Below are positions 24,926 through 33,889 of a DNA stretch of 64,000 bases, piece after piece. Origin of the DNA: JBOGNO01 sp050747245 (GTDB lineage: Bacteria > Acidobacteriota > Terriglobia > Acidiferrales > UBA7541); contig JBOGNO010000009.1 of NCBI GenBank assembly GCA_050747245.1, positions 62,001 through 126,000 of the forward strand, written 5' to 3'. A model generated the notes under the pieces. That model was not told the DNA's origin and searched no databases. It worked only from the letters and a program-made list of their open reading frames with translations. Each line of letters starts with the position of its first letter. The stretch's first letter is position 1. The translations under genes and the position numbers were made by a program.

Positions 24926-25741
24926 GTGAAAGCCAGCGAGTTGTTGAAAGCCGCGAGCCCTGAAGAAGCTGTGCTGCTCGAACGCGTCGACGCGCGAAAA
25001 TTGCCAGGGCACGTGGCCATCATTATGGATGGCAACGGCCGGTGGGCCCAGCGCCGACACTTGCCACGCATCGCAGGGCATCGCGCCGGAGTCAAGGCGG
25101 CGAGGGAAATCATTGAGACATGCGCCCGTTTGGAGCTATCCACGCTCACGCTCTATGCCTTCTCACTTGAAAACTGGCGGCGCCCGCAAGCAGAAGTGGA
25201 TTTCCTGATGCGTTTGCTGCGCGAATATTTGAAACGCGAACTTCCGGTGATCCACAAGAACAACATCCAGCTGCTGGTAATTGGCCGGGCCGGACAGCTT
25301 CCCGGCGCGGTGCAGAAAGATATCGACCACGCCATGAATTTGACGGCGAAGAATACAGGCATGAAACTCGTAGTGGCGCTGAATTACGGAGGCCGTGCCG
25401 AGCTGGTGGATGCCTTCAATTCCATCCTAGAGCGAGTGCGACGAAATGGACTCTCCGCATTCCGCGCGGACGAAACCACCATTTCAAATCACCTCTACAC
25501 GGCGGGGCTGCCGGATCCTGATCTCTTAATCCGCACAAGCGGAGAAATGCGGGTAAGCAATTTTTTGCTTTGGCAAATCGCTTACGCTGAGCTTTATGTA
25601 ACCGACACTCTGTGGCCAGATTTCAATCGCGTGCAGCTGCTCAATGCGCTCGTGGAGTTTCAAGCCCGGGAACGGCGCTACGGTGGGCTCAACGGCGCCC
25701 GAGCAGCGGCCGCAACCGCCCGGGGTTCTCGTGTTTCGTGA
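24926..25741 (+). CDS. uppS: Di-trans,poly-cis-undecaprenyl diphosphate synthase (UppS)
   Basis: 271 residues from GTG 24926. Clear cis-prenyltransferase motifs: HVAIIMDGNGRWAQ (catalytic Asp and diphosphate-binding loop), GHRAGVKAAREIIE, TLYAFSLENWRRP, and LIRTSGEMRVSNFLLWQIAYAE toward the end. It condenses eight isopentenyl diphosphates onto farnesyl diphosphate to make the C55 carrier for peptidoglycan and O-antigen. It heads the conserved uppS-cdsA-dxr-rseP order. The tail after residue 250 is Ala/Arg-rich. Confidence 0.95.
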   Translation: MKASELLKAASPEEAVLLERVDARKLPGHVAIIMDGNGRWAQRRHLPRIAGHRAGVKAAREIIETCARLELSTLTLYAFSLENWRRPQAEVDFLMRLLREYLKRELPVIHKNNIQLLVIGRAGQLPGAVQKDIDHAMNLTAKNTGMKLVVALNYGGRAELVDAFNSILERVRRNGLSAFRADETTISNHLYTAGLPDPDLLIRTSGEMRVSNFLLWQIAYAELYVTDTLWPDFNRVQLLNALVEFQARERRYGGLNGARAAAATARGSRVS

Positions 25742-25765
25742 AGTTACTTCAATGTTCCCGATTCG

Positions 25766-26632
25766 ATGACTCTCAAACGAATCCTCACAGCCGTGGTATT
25801 GATTCCTATAGTCGTGGGGATCGTTTTGTGGAGTCCACCGGGCGCCGTGGCGGTGCTTGCGGGACTGGTTTTGTTCATGGCGCTTTGGGAATTCTTCCGA
25901 ATTACAGATGCCCTGGGCCTGCGGGCGTACCGCCGCTGGACCTTGGCCTGCGCAATGCTCGTGGTTGCAGCGCAGTGGGCCGCTGGACGCATCGAAATAC
26001 GCGCGATTGGATTCGGCTGGAATCTGGTGCGCAATTCGGCGGAGGGTTTATTTTCCCTGGAAGGCGTATTCCTGCTTTTTATATTCGGGGCCGGCACAAT
26101 TGTCCTCGCCACTCGGCGTGAACTGGCGGAAACGCTGCCGGCATTAGGGGCGAGTTGCGCTGGATTGCTTCTCATAGCCTTGCCATTCAGCTACGTGGTA
26201 CGCCTCGACGGCATTGACGAGAATGGTCCGAGGTTGGTGCTATTCACACTTGCCCTGATATGGGCTGGAGACATGGCCGCCTATTTTGTGGGCCGCTCCA
26301 TGGGAAGGTTTCGGATGGCGCCAGCGATCAGCCCGAAGAAAACTTGGGAAGGAGCAGCGGCAAACTTCGTCGCTTCGCTGCTGGTGGGAGCACTTTTCGC
26401 CCGCTGGATGGATACCGAGGCTCTCCCGCTACTGGTGATCGCCGGACTGGCCAATATCGCGGGGCAGGCGGGCGACCTTGTGGAATCGGCCTATAAGCGC
26501 GGCGCGAACATGAAAGATTCAGGAGAAATACTCCCCGGCCACGGCGGAATGCTCGACCGAATTGACAGCCTCATCTTTGCCGCGCCGGTGGTATGGTGCT
26601 ATTTTGGTTGGCTGGGCCGTCCTCTTCGATAA
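25766..26632 (+). CDS. cdsA: Phosphatidate cytidylyltransferase
   Basis: 288 residues, multi-helix inner-membrane enzyme making CDP-diacylglycerol from phosphatidate and CTP. The family signature is near the C-terminus: GDLVESAYKRGANMKDSG followed by LPGHGGMLDRIDSL. A second conserved block is AYFVGRSMGRFRMAP with SPKKTWEG. The first 60 residues form two hydrophobic helices. It lies 24 bases after uppS. Confidence 0.95.
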   Translation: MTLKRILTAVVLIPIVVGIVLWSPPGAVAVLAGLVLFMALWEFFRITDALGLRAYRRWTLACAMLVVAAQWAAGRIEIRAIGFGWNLVRNSAEGLFSLEGVFLLFIFGAGTIVLATRRELAETLPALGASCAGLLLIALPFSYVVRLDGIDENGPRLVLFTLALIWAGDMAAYFVGRSMGRFRMAPAISPKKTWEGAAANFVASLLVGALFARWMDTEALPLLVIAGLANIAGQAGDLVESAYKRGANMKDSGEILPGHGGMLDRIDSLIFAAPVVWCYFGWLGRPLR

Positions 26633-26644
26633 CTGATCGAATTG

Positions 26645-27814
26645 ATGAAGCGAATCGCCATTCTCGGCGCAACGGGTTCGATTGGACGACAGTGTTTTCA
26701 CGTCGTCGAATCTCTGCCGGAGCGATTTCAGGTTGTGGCCATGGCCGCGGGATCCAATGCCAAGCTTGCGTCAGAACAAGCGGCTCGACACAGACCACAA
26801 GTGGTCTCCGTTGCAACTGTGGAAGTCGTCCACGAGTTGCGCGAAAGATTAGAAGCGGCGCACGCAAGCTTGCCCGAGATTGTGTTTGGAGCCGAAGGTA
26901 TTGAGCGCGTGGCGACGCACCCGGACGCAGAGATTGTCGTTTCCGGGGCCGTCGGCGTGGTCGGCTTGGCGGCGACATTCAAGGCTGTGCAGGAAAGGAA
27001 AACCATCGCGCTCGCAAACAAGGAGGTCCTGGTGGCGGCCGGGGAAGTGGTGATGGCTGAGGCTGAGCGCAAAGGCGCTATCGTTCTGCCTGTGGACAGC
27101 GAGCACAATGCGATTCACCAGTGTCTTCGCGCCGGAGGGCATGGCGAAGTTCGGCGGTTGGTACTCACGGCTTCCGGCGGCCCCTTCCGAAAAACGCCTG
27201 CGCGGCAACTGAAGACCGTGACGCGGGAAGAAGCTCTGGCGCATCCCAACTGGCGCATGGGAAATCGCATCACGATTGATTCGGCCACACTGATGAACAA
27301 GGGATTTGAGGTGATCGAGGCGCACTGGCTCTTTGGATTCCGCCTCGACCAAATTGACGTGGTGATCCATCCACAGTCCACGATTCACTCGATGGTGGAA
27401 TATGTGGACGGTTCAGTTCTGGCACAGCTGGGGCCCACGGACATGCGCATGCCCATCCAATATGCGCTAACCTATCCAGAGCGGGTGCCGTCCAACGGGT
27501 TTAAGCTCGACTGGACCAAGCTTCGCAAGCTGGAATTCGCGCCCGTGCCTTCGCGAAAGTTTCCGTGCCTGCGGCTGGCGCGGGAAGCCATGAAGGCAGG
27601 CGGGGCGATGCCCTGTGCTCTGAATGCCGCGGACGAATTGGCGGTGGATGCGTTTCTGGGCGGGCGGATCTCTTTTACGGAAATTCCCGTCGTCATCGAA
27701 GAGGTTTTAGAAAAGATGCCGCGCCATAAAGTTGCTACAATTGAGGAAGTTCTCGCCGCTGATTCGGATGCCCGGCGGATTGCGCGCGAAGAAATTGCGA
27801 AGAGAGGTCGCTGA
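26645..27814 (+). CDS. dxr: 1-deoxy-D-xylulose 5-phosphate reductoisomerase
   Basis: 389 residues from ATG 26645. The NADPH loop ILGATGSIGRQ opens the protein. Metal and substrate motifs include LANKEVLVAAGE, LPVDSEHNAIHQ (Asp and Glu ligands), TASGGPFR, and TIDSATLMNKGFEVIEAH. It converts DXP to MEP, the committed MEP-pathway step that feeds uppS and the hpn genes. Length is normal. Spacing of 13 and 6 bases to cdsA and rseP indicates an operon. Confidence 0.97.
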   Translation: MKRIAILGATGSIGRQCFHVVESLPERFQVVAMAAGSNAKLASEQAARHRPQVVSVATVEVVHELRERLEAAHASLPEIVFGAEGIERVATHPDAEIVVSGAVGVVGLAATFKAVQERKTIALANKEVLVAAGEVVMAEAERKGAIVLPVDSEHNAIHQCLRAGGHGEVRRLVLTASGGPFRKTPARQLKTVTREEALAHPNWRMGNRITIDSATLMNKGFEVIEAHWLFGFRLDQIDVVIHPQSTIHSMVEYVDGSVLAQLGPTDMRMPIQYALTYPERVPSNGFKLDWTKLRKLEFAPVPSRKFPCLRLAREAMKAGGAMPCALNAADELAVDAFLGGRISFTEIPVVIEEVLEKMPRHKVATIEEVLAADSDARRIAREEIAKRGR

Positions 27815-27820
27815 AATTCC

Positions 27821-29152
27821 ATGCCCACCTGGATGTTATCAATCATCGCGGGCGCATTCGCGCTGGGAATCCTGATTTTCGTGCACGAGTGGGGGCATTT
27901 TATCGCCGCTCGGAGGTTTCATGTGCGCGTGCCGGTCTTCAGCTTTGGCTATGGGCCGCGCGTCTGGGGAGTGCAGCGAGGCAGCACGGACTACCGGTTG
28001 AGCGCTCTGCCGTTCGGCGGCTACGTGCGCATGGCGGGCGATAATCCTTCGGAGGAGCGCACCGGAGCGCCCGATGAATTCCTCTCAAAACCCCGTTGGC
28101 AACGCGCCATCATCATTCTTTCCGGGCCTGGAATGAATTTCATTCTCGCTTTTATTTTACTCGCCGCGATGTTTGTGTTCGTGGGCATGCCGTCGCCCAC
28201 ATATCTTTCGAAGCCTGCGGTGATTGCGGCCTTGCCGCCGAACAGCCCTGCTGCCGCGGCCGGAATCCTGGCAGGAGACCGCGTCGTGCACATCGCCGAC
28301 ACGGAAAATCCAACATGGGAGCAGGTTCAAGAAGTTTTGGGTAACGCCGGAGTCGGCGCCAAAATTCCAGTCATCATCGAGCGCGGGGGGCAGCAAATGT
28401 CGCTCACGCTCACAGTCAGCAATCCTACAGACCTGTTCTCAGCCATCGGGTATCCAGGGGTGGGAACGATCGTTGCGGAAGTTGAACCGAACCGTCCCGC
28501 GGCCCGCGCTGGTCTCCGCGCGAACGACCAAATCCTCTCCATCAACGGGCATGAGCTTGTGAGCCAATTGCAAACAATTGATTTCATTCATGCCTCCAAT
28601 GGCCAGCCCATTTCCGTCGTCGTGCAACGCGGGCAGCAGCGACTCACGATTCAGATTCAGCCCGATAAGGGCAAGAACGAGTCCGGCGAGGCCGTCTGGC
28701 AAATCGGAGCGCTACTCGGGCCGCAGATCAGCTACAAACATCTGTCCGTCGCCGGCGGAATTGAAAATGCGGCGCTGGGAACATGGGGCGCTGCACGCCA
28801 AGTGTTCTGGGTGATCGGCCAGCTTTTCACCGGCGGGGTTTCCGTGCGGCAATTGCAGAGTGTCGTCGGCATTGCACACGAGTCGGCGCAGGCCGTGCGC
28901 GAAGGTCCGGTGCAATACCTCGAATTGATCGTTATCATCAGCGTGAATTTGGGAATCCTCAACCTCCTGCCGATTCCCATCCTAGATGGCGGCCACATCC
29001 TGCTTCTTATCATCGAAGGAATGATTAAGCGCGACCTGAGCTTAAAGGTAAAAGAGCGCTTCGTGCAGGTTGGCTTGGTGTTCCTTTTGGTGCTGATTGC
29101 TATCGTTATGTACAATGATGTGGCGCGGCTCCTGCCTGTCTCTTGGCACTGA
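27821..29152 (+). CDS. rseP: Site-2 intramembrane metalloprotease RseP
   Basis: 443 residues. The zinc motif HEWGH is at 22-26 in the first helix. The third ligand is in LPIPILDGGH near the C-terminus. Two PDZ domains lie in between, around residues 105-190 and 195-285 (AAAAGILAGDRVVHIAD and AARAGLRANDQILSING). Four membrane segments fit the family. RseP homologues trim cleaved anti-sigma factors and remnant signal peptides. No anti-sigma gene is in the window. Last gene of the uppS operon. Confidence 0.95.
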   Translation: MPTWMLSIIAGAFALGILIFVHEWGHFIAARRFHVRVPVFSFGYGPRVWGVQRGSTDYRLSALPFGGYVRMAGDNPSEERTGAPDEFLSKPRWQRAIIILSGPGMNFILAFILLAAMFVFVGMPSPTYLSKPAVIAALPPNSPAAAAGILAGDRVVHIADTENPTWEQVQEVLGNAGVGAKIPVIIERGGQQMSLTLTVSNPTDLFSAIGYPGVGTIVAEVEPNRPAARAGLRANDQILSINGHELVSQLQTIDFIHASNGQPISVVVQRGQQRLTIQIQPDKGKNESGEAVWQIGALLGPQISYKHLSVAGGIENAALGTWGAARQVFWVIGQLFTGGVSVRQLQSVVGIAHESAQAVREGPVQYLELIVIISVNLGILNLLPIPILDGGHILLLIIEGMIKRDLSLKVKERFVQVGLVFLLVLIAIVMYNDVARLLPVSWH

Positions 29153-29198
29153 GAATTAGTTGCCTGCGCCTACAGGCGGCCCGCTTCCGAGGAAGAGT

Positions 29199-29681
29199 AT
29201 GGCCACCACCCCCGCGCACCGCGTTTCCACGGGAGAACGAATCAACGCCGACCAGCCGCCCGGGCGGCTCCCACGCGAACTGGCCGCACGCGGCATTCGC
29301 TTGACGCGCCAGCGGCGTGTGCTGCTCCAGGTGATGGAAACAGCGCGGCGACATTTGGACGCCAGTGAGATATTCGAGCGCGCGCAGAAGATCGATCCTC
29401 ACATCACCCGAGTGACTGTCTATCGCACGATTGACCTGTTGAAACGGCACGCCCTGATTGATGAACTCGACCTCTTGCACCTGCGCGGCGACCGGCATTT
29501 CTACGAAAGCCACGGGCCGCGCGATCATATCCACGTCGCCTGCTTGCGCTGCGGCAAGGTTCGCGAATTTGAGAGCCGCCTCTATGAGCAGCTCATCCGC
29601 CAAATCGAAGGGGACTGCGGAATCCGAATCACGGTTGCGCGCACGGAAGTCGGCGGCTACTGCGCTAATTGTCGCCCCTAG
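29199..29681 (+). CDS. Fur family metal/peroxide-responsive repressor
   Basis: 160 residues from ATG 29199, preceded by GAGGAAGAG. The winged-helix part has RGIRLTRQRRVLLQVM and THRV-like HITRVTVYRTIDLLKRH. The dimerisation domain has the sensing histidines in RDHIHVACLRCGKVREFE. The structural zinc site is two CxxC pairs, CLRC and CANC at the end. Fur, Zur and PerR types cannot be separated by eye. Possible targets include the neighbouring metal transporter and dps; inference only. Confidence 0.88.
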   Translation: MATTPAHRVSTGERINADQPPGRLPRELAARGIRLTRQRRVLLQVMETARRHLDASEIFERAQKIDPHITRVTVYRTIDLLKRHALIDELDLLHLRGDRHFYESHGPRDHIHVACLRCGKVREFESRLYEQLIRQIEGDCGIRITVARTEVGGYCANCRP

Positions 29682-29711
29682 GGTTATTACGATTGTGAAT
29701 TCCAGCTCGGG

Positions 29712-30692
29712 TTAAGCGGGCTGGCGTTTGGAGGCCGCGCGCAGGCGGTCGAGAAGCAAGAAGAAGCGGCGCGCACGAGCGAGGTCGGCAAGCACTTGCT
29801 CGCGCAGCGCCTCTGCAGATGGAAACTTATGCTCGGCGCGAAGGCGAGCGAGAAAGCGAATTTCCATCGGTCCCGACGTCAACTCTTCATCGAAATCAAA
29901 TAGATGTGATTCCATTGATAGCGAGCGGCCATCGAACGTCGGACGCACACCCACATTGGTCGCTGAGGCGTGCCATTCCCCTCCGGCGCGTGTCTGTGTC
30001 ACGTAGACGCCCCGCCCGGGAAGAAGTTCGTTGTTCGTCGATAGATTCAGCGTGGGAACAATCAGGCGTCGGCCCGTACCGGTGCCCGGCATCACCTCTC
30101 CACACAATGAGAATGGCCGGCCCAGCAAGCGGCCAGCACGCTCGACGCGGCCCTCTCCGACGGCGGTTCGAATCGCGGTACTTGAAACGACCGTTCCACG
30201 AAGAACTACTGCGTCGACGCACTTGACTTCGAACCCATACTCGCTGCCGAGGTCGCTGAGCACGGCTGCATCGCCAGCCTGGCGGTGACCGAACCGGAAG
30301 TTTTGCCCGACGTGAACCGAGCGCGCGCGCAGCGCGTCAACGAGAAATTCCTTCACAAATTCCCGCGGCGATTTTGCGGCGAGCGCAGCGTCAAAACAGG
30401 CCACAAGAACGGCGTCAAGCCCTTCCGCGCGGAGCAGCTCGATGCGCTGCTCGAGCGTAACAACCATCCGCAGCTCCTCCATCGGGCGCAGGGCCCGCAA
30501 CGGATGGGGATTGAAAGTAATCGCCACCGATTGCGCTCCCACTTCCCGTGCTTGCTCCACCACGCCTTGTAGAATTTTCTGATGTCCGAGGTGGACGCCA
30601 TCAAAATTGCCGATGGTGACCACACTCCCCTTGGACTGGCCGGAGAAATACCGGCGACAGTCCTCGACAGAGTGGAATAAGGCGAACGGCAT
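29712..30692 (-). CDS. ribF: Bifunctional riboflavin kinase/FAD synthetase
   Basis: 326 residues from the ATG at 30692; the frame is open further upstream but that is shadow sequence. The N-terminal adenylyltransferase domain has TIGNFDGVHLGHQ and FRFGHRQAGD. The C-terminal kinase domain has LLGRPFSLCGEV, PTLNL and ATNVGVRPTF, with MESHLFDFDEEL. It makes FMN and then FAD. The start codon shares one base with the stop of the upstream metallo-hydrolase gene (TGATG), so the two are translationally coupled. Confidence 0.94.
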   Translation of the reverse strand: MPFALFHSVEDCRRYFSGQSKGSVVTIGNFDGVHLGHQKILQGVVEQAREVGAQSVAITFNPHPLRALRPMEELRMVVTLEQRIELLRAEGLDAVLVACFDAALAAKSPREFVKEFLVDALRARSVHVGQNFRFGHRQAGDAAVLSDLGSEYGFEVKCVDAVVLRGTVVSSTAIRTAVGEGRVERAGRLLGRPFSLCGEVMPGTGTGRRLIVPTLNLSTNNELLPGRGVYVTQTRAGGEWHASATNVGVRPTFDGRSLSMESHLFDFDEELTSGPMEIRFLARLRAEHKFPSAEALREQVLADLARARRFFLLLDRLRAASKRQPA

Positions 30693-31456
30693 CAGCAGCG
30701 CACCTCGAAGCTGAGTCCGTCGTATGCGAGACGCGCGTGGGGGGGAAGCTTCGCGTTCGTCTCTTCGTGGCCGAGGTCGTGGCAAATGTGCGTGAACCAT
30801 GCGCGAGTGGGCTGAAGCTCCGCAACCACCGCCAGCGACTGCTCGACGTTGGAGTGCATGGGATGCGGAGTGTAGCGCAGTGCGTCGAGCATCAAATCGT
30901 CAAGGCCTTGCAGCAACTCCTTTGAATGCTCCGTCACGGCACTGAAATCCGTGAGATATGCCGCCTTGCCGAACCGGAATCCCAAGACGGGCACACTTCC
31001 ATGCATCGCGGGTACCGGCGTAATGCGCAGGCCGAACAGATCGAAGGGTCCTGTAATCTCGTGCAGCTCGACGCCGGGAATCGTGCTTTCGGTCGGCGAA
31101 TCGTCGAAGAGGTATGCGAACGTCCGCTGCAAGGTGCGCAGCGTATCCGCCGAACCGTAGAGCGGCACAGTGGAGCGTTGCTTTAGATTGTAGGGCCGGA
31201 TGTCGTCAAGACCGAGAATGTGATCCGCGTGTCCGTGCGTATAGATCACAGCATCTAAACGTGCAATTTCGGCGCGCAAAGCCTGGTGACGAAAATCCGG
31301 CGTCGTATCAATGACGACATTGTGGCCTTCCCACGAGAGCAAGACGGAAGGCCTTGTACGGCGATCGCGCGGATCCGCAGAACGGCAGACGGCGCACTGG
31401 CAACCGAGCGTCGGCACGCCCATCGAAGTTCCCGAGCCCAGCACCGTGAGTTTCAA
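30692..31456 (-). CDS. MBL-fold metallo-hydrolase (PhnP-like)
   Basis: 254 residues. It starts MKLTVLGSGTSMGVPTLGC with two cysteines CQCAVC, as in PhnP-type phosphodiesterases. The metal-binding motif is THGHADHILGLDD (HxHxDH), with later ligands in THICHD and DTTPDFR. PhnP hydrolyses cyclic ribose phosphates, but related proteins act on other phosphodiesters, so the substrate is unassigned. It precedes ribF in the same transcript. Confidence 0.87.
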   Translation of the reverse strand: MKLTVLGSGTSMGVPTLGCQCAVCRSADPRDRRTRPSVLLSWEGHNVVIDTTPDFRHQALRAEIARLDAVIYTHGHADHILGLDDIRPYNLKQRSTVPLYGSADTLRTLQRTFAYLFDDSPTESTIPGVELHEITGPFDLFGLRITPVPAMHGSVPVLGFRFGKAAYLTDFSAVTEHSKELLQGLDDLMLDALRYTPHPMHSNVEQSLAVVAELQPTRAWFTHICHDLGHEETNAKLPPHARLAYDGLSFEVRC

Positions 31457-31503
31457 TGAGACTTCCTGACCGGAAGGGCCCGCATCACAATCGCATCGCG
31501 CGC

Positions 31504-31995
31504 CTACGGCTTGCGCTTGGCTTTATCCTGCATCGCTTTCGATGCGGCCTTTGAAACTTCCATGAACGATAGCTTTAGGCTGCCGATCACTTCCATCAGT
31601 TGCAAGTCATCTTCTTTGGCGAGGTTTCCGCGCGATTTCTCGCGCAGGACGTCCAGCATGTCGATCAACTCCCGCGTGCCTTCGAGATCTAGATAGGCCT
31701 GTCCCGTGCGGGGATCGGGAATGCCGCCTAGCATGGCCGCGGCGTTCTGTGCCAGAAAACTGACCAGCATCTGGAAGGGCCGCGACGGCGGAATCGCTTC
31801 TGCGGTCTCAGTTGGTTTTTCCAGGGCGGAAGCAGATTCCGCCTCCGAACTCGCCGGGGATTTTTCGGCACGGACGGCCTTTTCCGCCTGGGCCGCCTTT
31901 TTTTCTTCCTCAATCACTTCCTTGCGAAGCTCGCCCTCGGAAGTGAAATGCCGCCGGTCAACGACCTGAAACATTTCCTCTTTCTGCTCAGCCAC
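31504..31995 (-). CDS. DUF1844 domain protein
   Basis: 163 residues. The N-terminal half is charged and low-complexity (KKAAQAEKAVRAEKSPASSEAESA), probably disordered. The C-terminal half is the DUF1844 core: FQMLVSFLAQNAAAMLGGIPDP, GTRELIDMLDVLREKSRGNL and LQLMEVIGSLKLSFMEV. The function of DUF1844 is not established. It is 47 bases upstream of the metallo-hydrolase gene on the same strand. Confidence 0.83.
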   Translation of the reverse strand: MAEQKEEMFQVVDRRHFTSEGELRKEVIEEEKKAAQAEKAVRAEKSPASSEAESASALEKPTETAEAIPPSRPFQMLVSFLAQNAAAMLGGIPDPRTGQAYLDLEGTRELIDMLDVLREKSRGNLAKEDDLQLMEVIGSLKLSFMEVSKAASKAMQDKAKRKP

Positions 31996-32159
31996 GGGAA
32001 CCCTCAGTGCTGCGAAAATGAGTTATCGTGCAAGCCTGAATTTTAACATTGATTCCTCGGGTGCGGGTGAACCCGCTTGCAAATGCGGCCAAGTTGGCTC
32101 TTGTCAGCGGGGGAAGCGTGCCTTAGAGTGACTCGTTGCTTGCAAACTGGAAGAGAATA

Positions 32160-33095
32160 GTGTCCGACCGGACTACAAAACCTTCTCGCAAAATAAAGAA
32201 CTCGCGGGCACGCCGCCCCGCTGCGCGGGAGAACGGCGATCCCACTAACAACAAACGAAAACCCGTCGGAGAATTGTTAGAGGAGTTGGTCGCGTTGCAA
32301 AGGCGGCTGCGCGCTCCGGGCGGCTGTCCCTGGGATCGCGAACAAACACACGAAACGCTGCGCACATTCCTCATCGAAGAAGCCTATGAAGTACTCGACG
32401 CGCTCGAAAGCCGAGATGCCGAAAAGTTCGCTGGCGAGCTCGGCGATCTCCTGCTGCAGGTTGTCTTTCATGCCGAACTCGCTCGCGAAGCGGGACGCTT
32501 CGACATTGCGGACGTGATCCAGCAAGTCCACGAGAAGTTGGTGCGGCGCCATCCGCACGTTTTTGGAAATGTGCGCGCTCGCACAGCCGGCGAAGTCTTG
32601 AAGAACTGGGAACGGCTCAAAGCTGAGGAGCGGCGGTCCGAGGACAGTGGAAAAACATCTGCGCACGAATCCATTCTTTCAGGAGTGCCGCGCTCGCTGC
32701 CCGCCTTGCTCGAAGCTTATCAACTGACTCGCCGAGCCTCCAACATCGGGTTTGACTGGGAGAATGTCGAGGGAGTCTTTGACAAGCTCTTCGAGGAGAG
32801 CGAGGAGTTACGAGGTGCCCTCCGCCGTGGTTCATCCACAGGAGATCGCTTTGGAAAGCGCGCCAATCCTTCTGCCGAAATCGAGGAAGAGGTCGGCGAC
32901 TTGCTTTTTGCGGCTGTAAACCTGGCACGGTTTCTCGGCATTGACCCGGAAATTGCACTCAAGAAGGCGAGCCATAAGTTTAAGGCGCGCTTTTCATGGA
33001 TGGAGCAAGCCGCGGGTCGGGAAGGGAAGCGGCTCGCCGAAGAGCCCCGCGCACGGATGGAGGAACTTTGGGACCTGTCGAAACAACAGCTATGA
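32160..33095 (+). CDS. mazG: Nucleoside triphosphate pyrophosphohydrolase MazG
   Basis: 311 residues from GTG 32160, chosen for GGAAGAG just upstream; a TTG at 32136 is possible. The MazG core has RLRAPGGCPWDREQTHETL, then EEAYEVLDAL and ELGDLLLQVVFHAELA, the EExxE...ExxD metal site. A second, weaker MazG-like half has EIEEEVGDLLFAAVNLARF near residue 245. The enzyme hydrolyses NTPs to NMP and diphosphate, clearing aberrant nucleotides. The stop overlaps the next start as ATGA. Confidence 0.93.
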   Translation: MSDRTTKPSRKIKNSRARRPAARENGDPTNNKRKPVGELLEELVALQRRLRAPGGCPWDREQTHETLRTFLIEEAYEVLDALESRDAEKFAGELGDLLLQVVFHAELAREAGRFDIADVIQQVHEKLVRRHPHVFGNVRARTAGEVLKNWERLKAEERRSEDSGKTSAHESILSGVPRSLPALLEAYQLTRRASNIGFDWENVEGVFDKLFEESEELRGALRRGSSTGDRFGKRANPSAEIEEEVGDLLFAAVNLARFLGIDPEIALKKASHKFKARFSWMEQAAGREGKRLAEEPRARMEELWDLSKQQL

Positions 33096-33847
33096 AAACT
33101 TCGGAAATCGAGGTGCGGCATTGCCATCGCCTCGAAGAATTCGAAGAATGTGTCCGCATCGAACAAACTACTTGGGGCAAAGAAATCGTTGTGCCATCGC
33201 CGATGTTCGTCGTAGCGATTGAAACGGGCGGTCAGGTCCTCGCGGCATTTGATGGCCAGAAAATAGCGGGATTTACCATGGCTATCGCAGGAATACACGG
33301 CCTGACTCCGTTTCTTCATTCGCACATGACCGCTGTGTTGCCCGAGTATCGGGACCGCGGCATCGGCCGCGCGCTCAAGATCGAGCAGAGGCGTGACGCC
33401 CTGGCCCGGGGAATTCGCCTGGTCGAGTGGACGTTTGACCCACTCGAGCTGAAAAACGCGCACTTCAATCTTGAGAGGCTCGGCGCAGTCGCTCGGCGCT
33501 ACATCCCAAATTGTTACGGCATCACGGAAAGCCCTCTGCACGCGGGCCTGCCCACGGACCGGCTGCTGGCCGAATGGTGGCTCGATTCGCCGCGCGTCGA
33601 AACTGTCTTGGCGGGGCCCCATGAGGATGCGGATAAGAGCACAGCGCGGATAGCCATCCCCGCTGCTATCGCGAAAATCAAGGAAACCGATCGCGCGCGC
33701 GCTACCGAAATTCAAGATCGTGTGCGAAAAGAATTCGAACTTTGGTTCTCGCGCGGCTACGTGGCCACGAGTATTGAAATATCGAACGACGTTTGCAGCT
33801 ACGTTTTGAAACCGGGGAGCGAATTTGCGGGAATGTTTCCTGAATAG
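33092..33847 (+). CDS. GNAT acyltransferase, COG3375-like
   Basis: 251 residues. The N-terminal GNAT fold has the acyl-CoA loop in YRDRGIGRALKIEQR, preceded by HSHMTAVLPE and followed by LVEWTFDPLELKNAHFNLERLG. The second half is a long helical and beta extension with GLPTDRLLAEWWL. ATG 33092 overlaps the mazG stop. It sits 42 bases before an OSBS/NSAR-type enolase-superfamily gene. In Geobacillus a GNAT N-succinyltransferase pairs with an N-succinylamino acid racemase, so an amino-acid N-acyltransferase is the favoured inference. Confidence 0.82.
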   Translation: MKTSEIEVRHCHRLEEFEECVRIEQTTWGKEIVVPSPMFVVAIETGGQVLAAFDGQKIAGFTMAIAGIHGLTPFLHSHMTAVLPEYRDRGIGRALKIEQRRDALARGIRLVEWTFDPLELKNAHFNLERLGAVARRYIPNCYGITESPLHAGLPTDRLLAEWWLDSPRVETVLAGPHEDADKSTARIAIPAAIAKIKETDRARATEIQDRVRKEFELWFSRGYVATSIEISNDVCSYVLKPGSEFAGMFPE

Positions 33848-33889
33848 TCTAAATCAAAATCGAAGAACTGCCGGGTCTCTCCAAAGCCG

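Noticed and set aside
32720..33715. 331-codon minus-strand frame over mazG and the GNAT gene
   Set aside because: Both sense-strand genes have clear catalytic motifs; the antisense frame has none.
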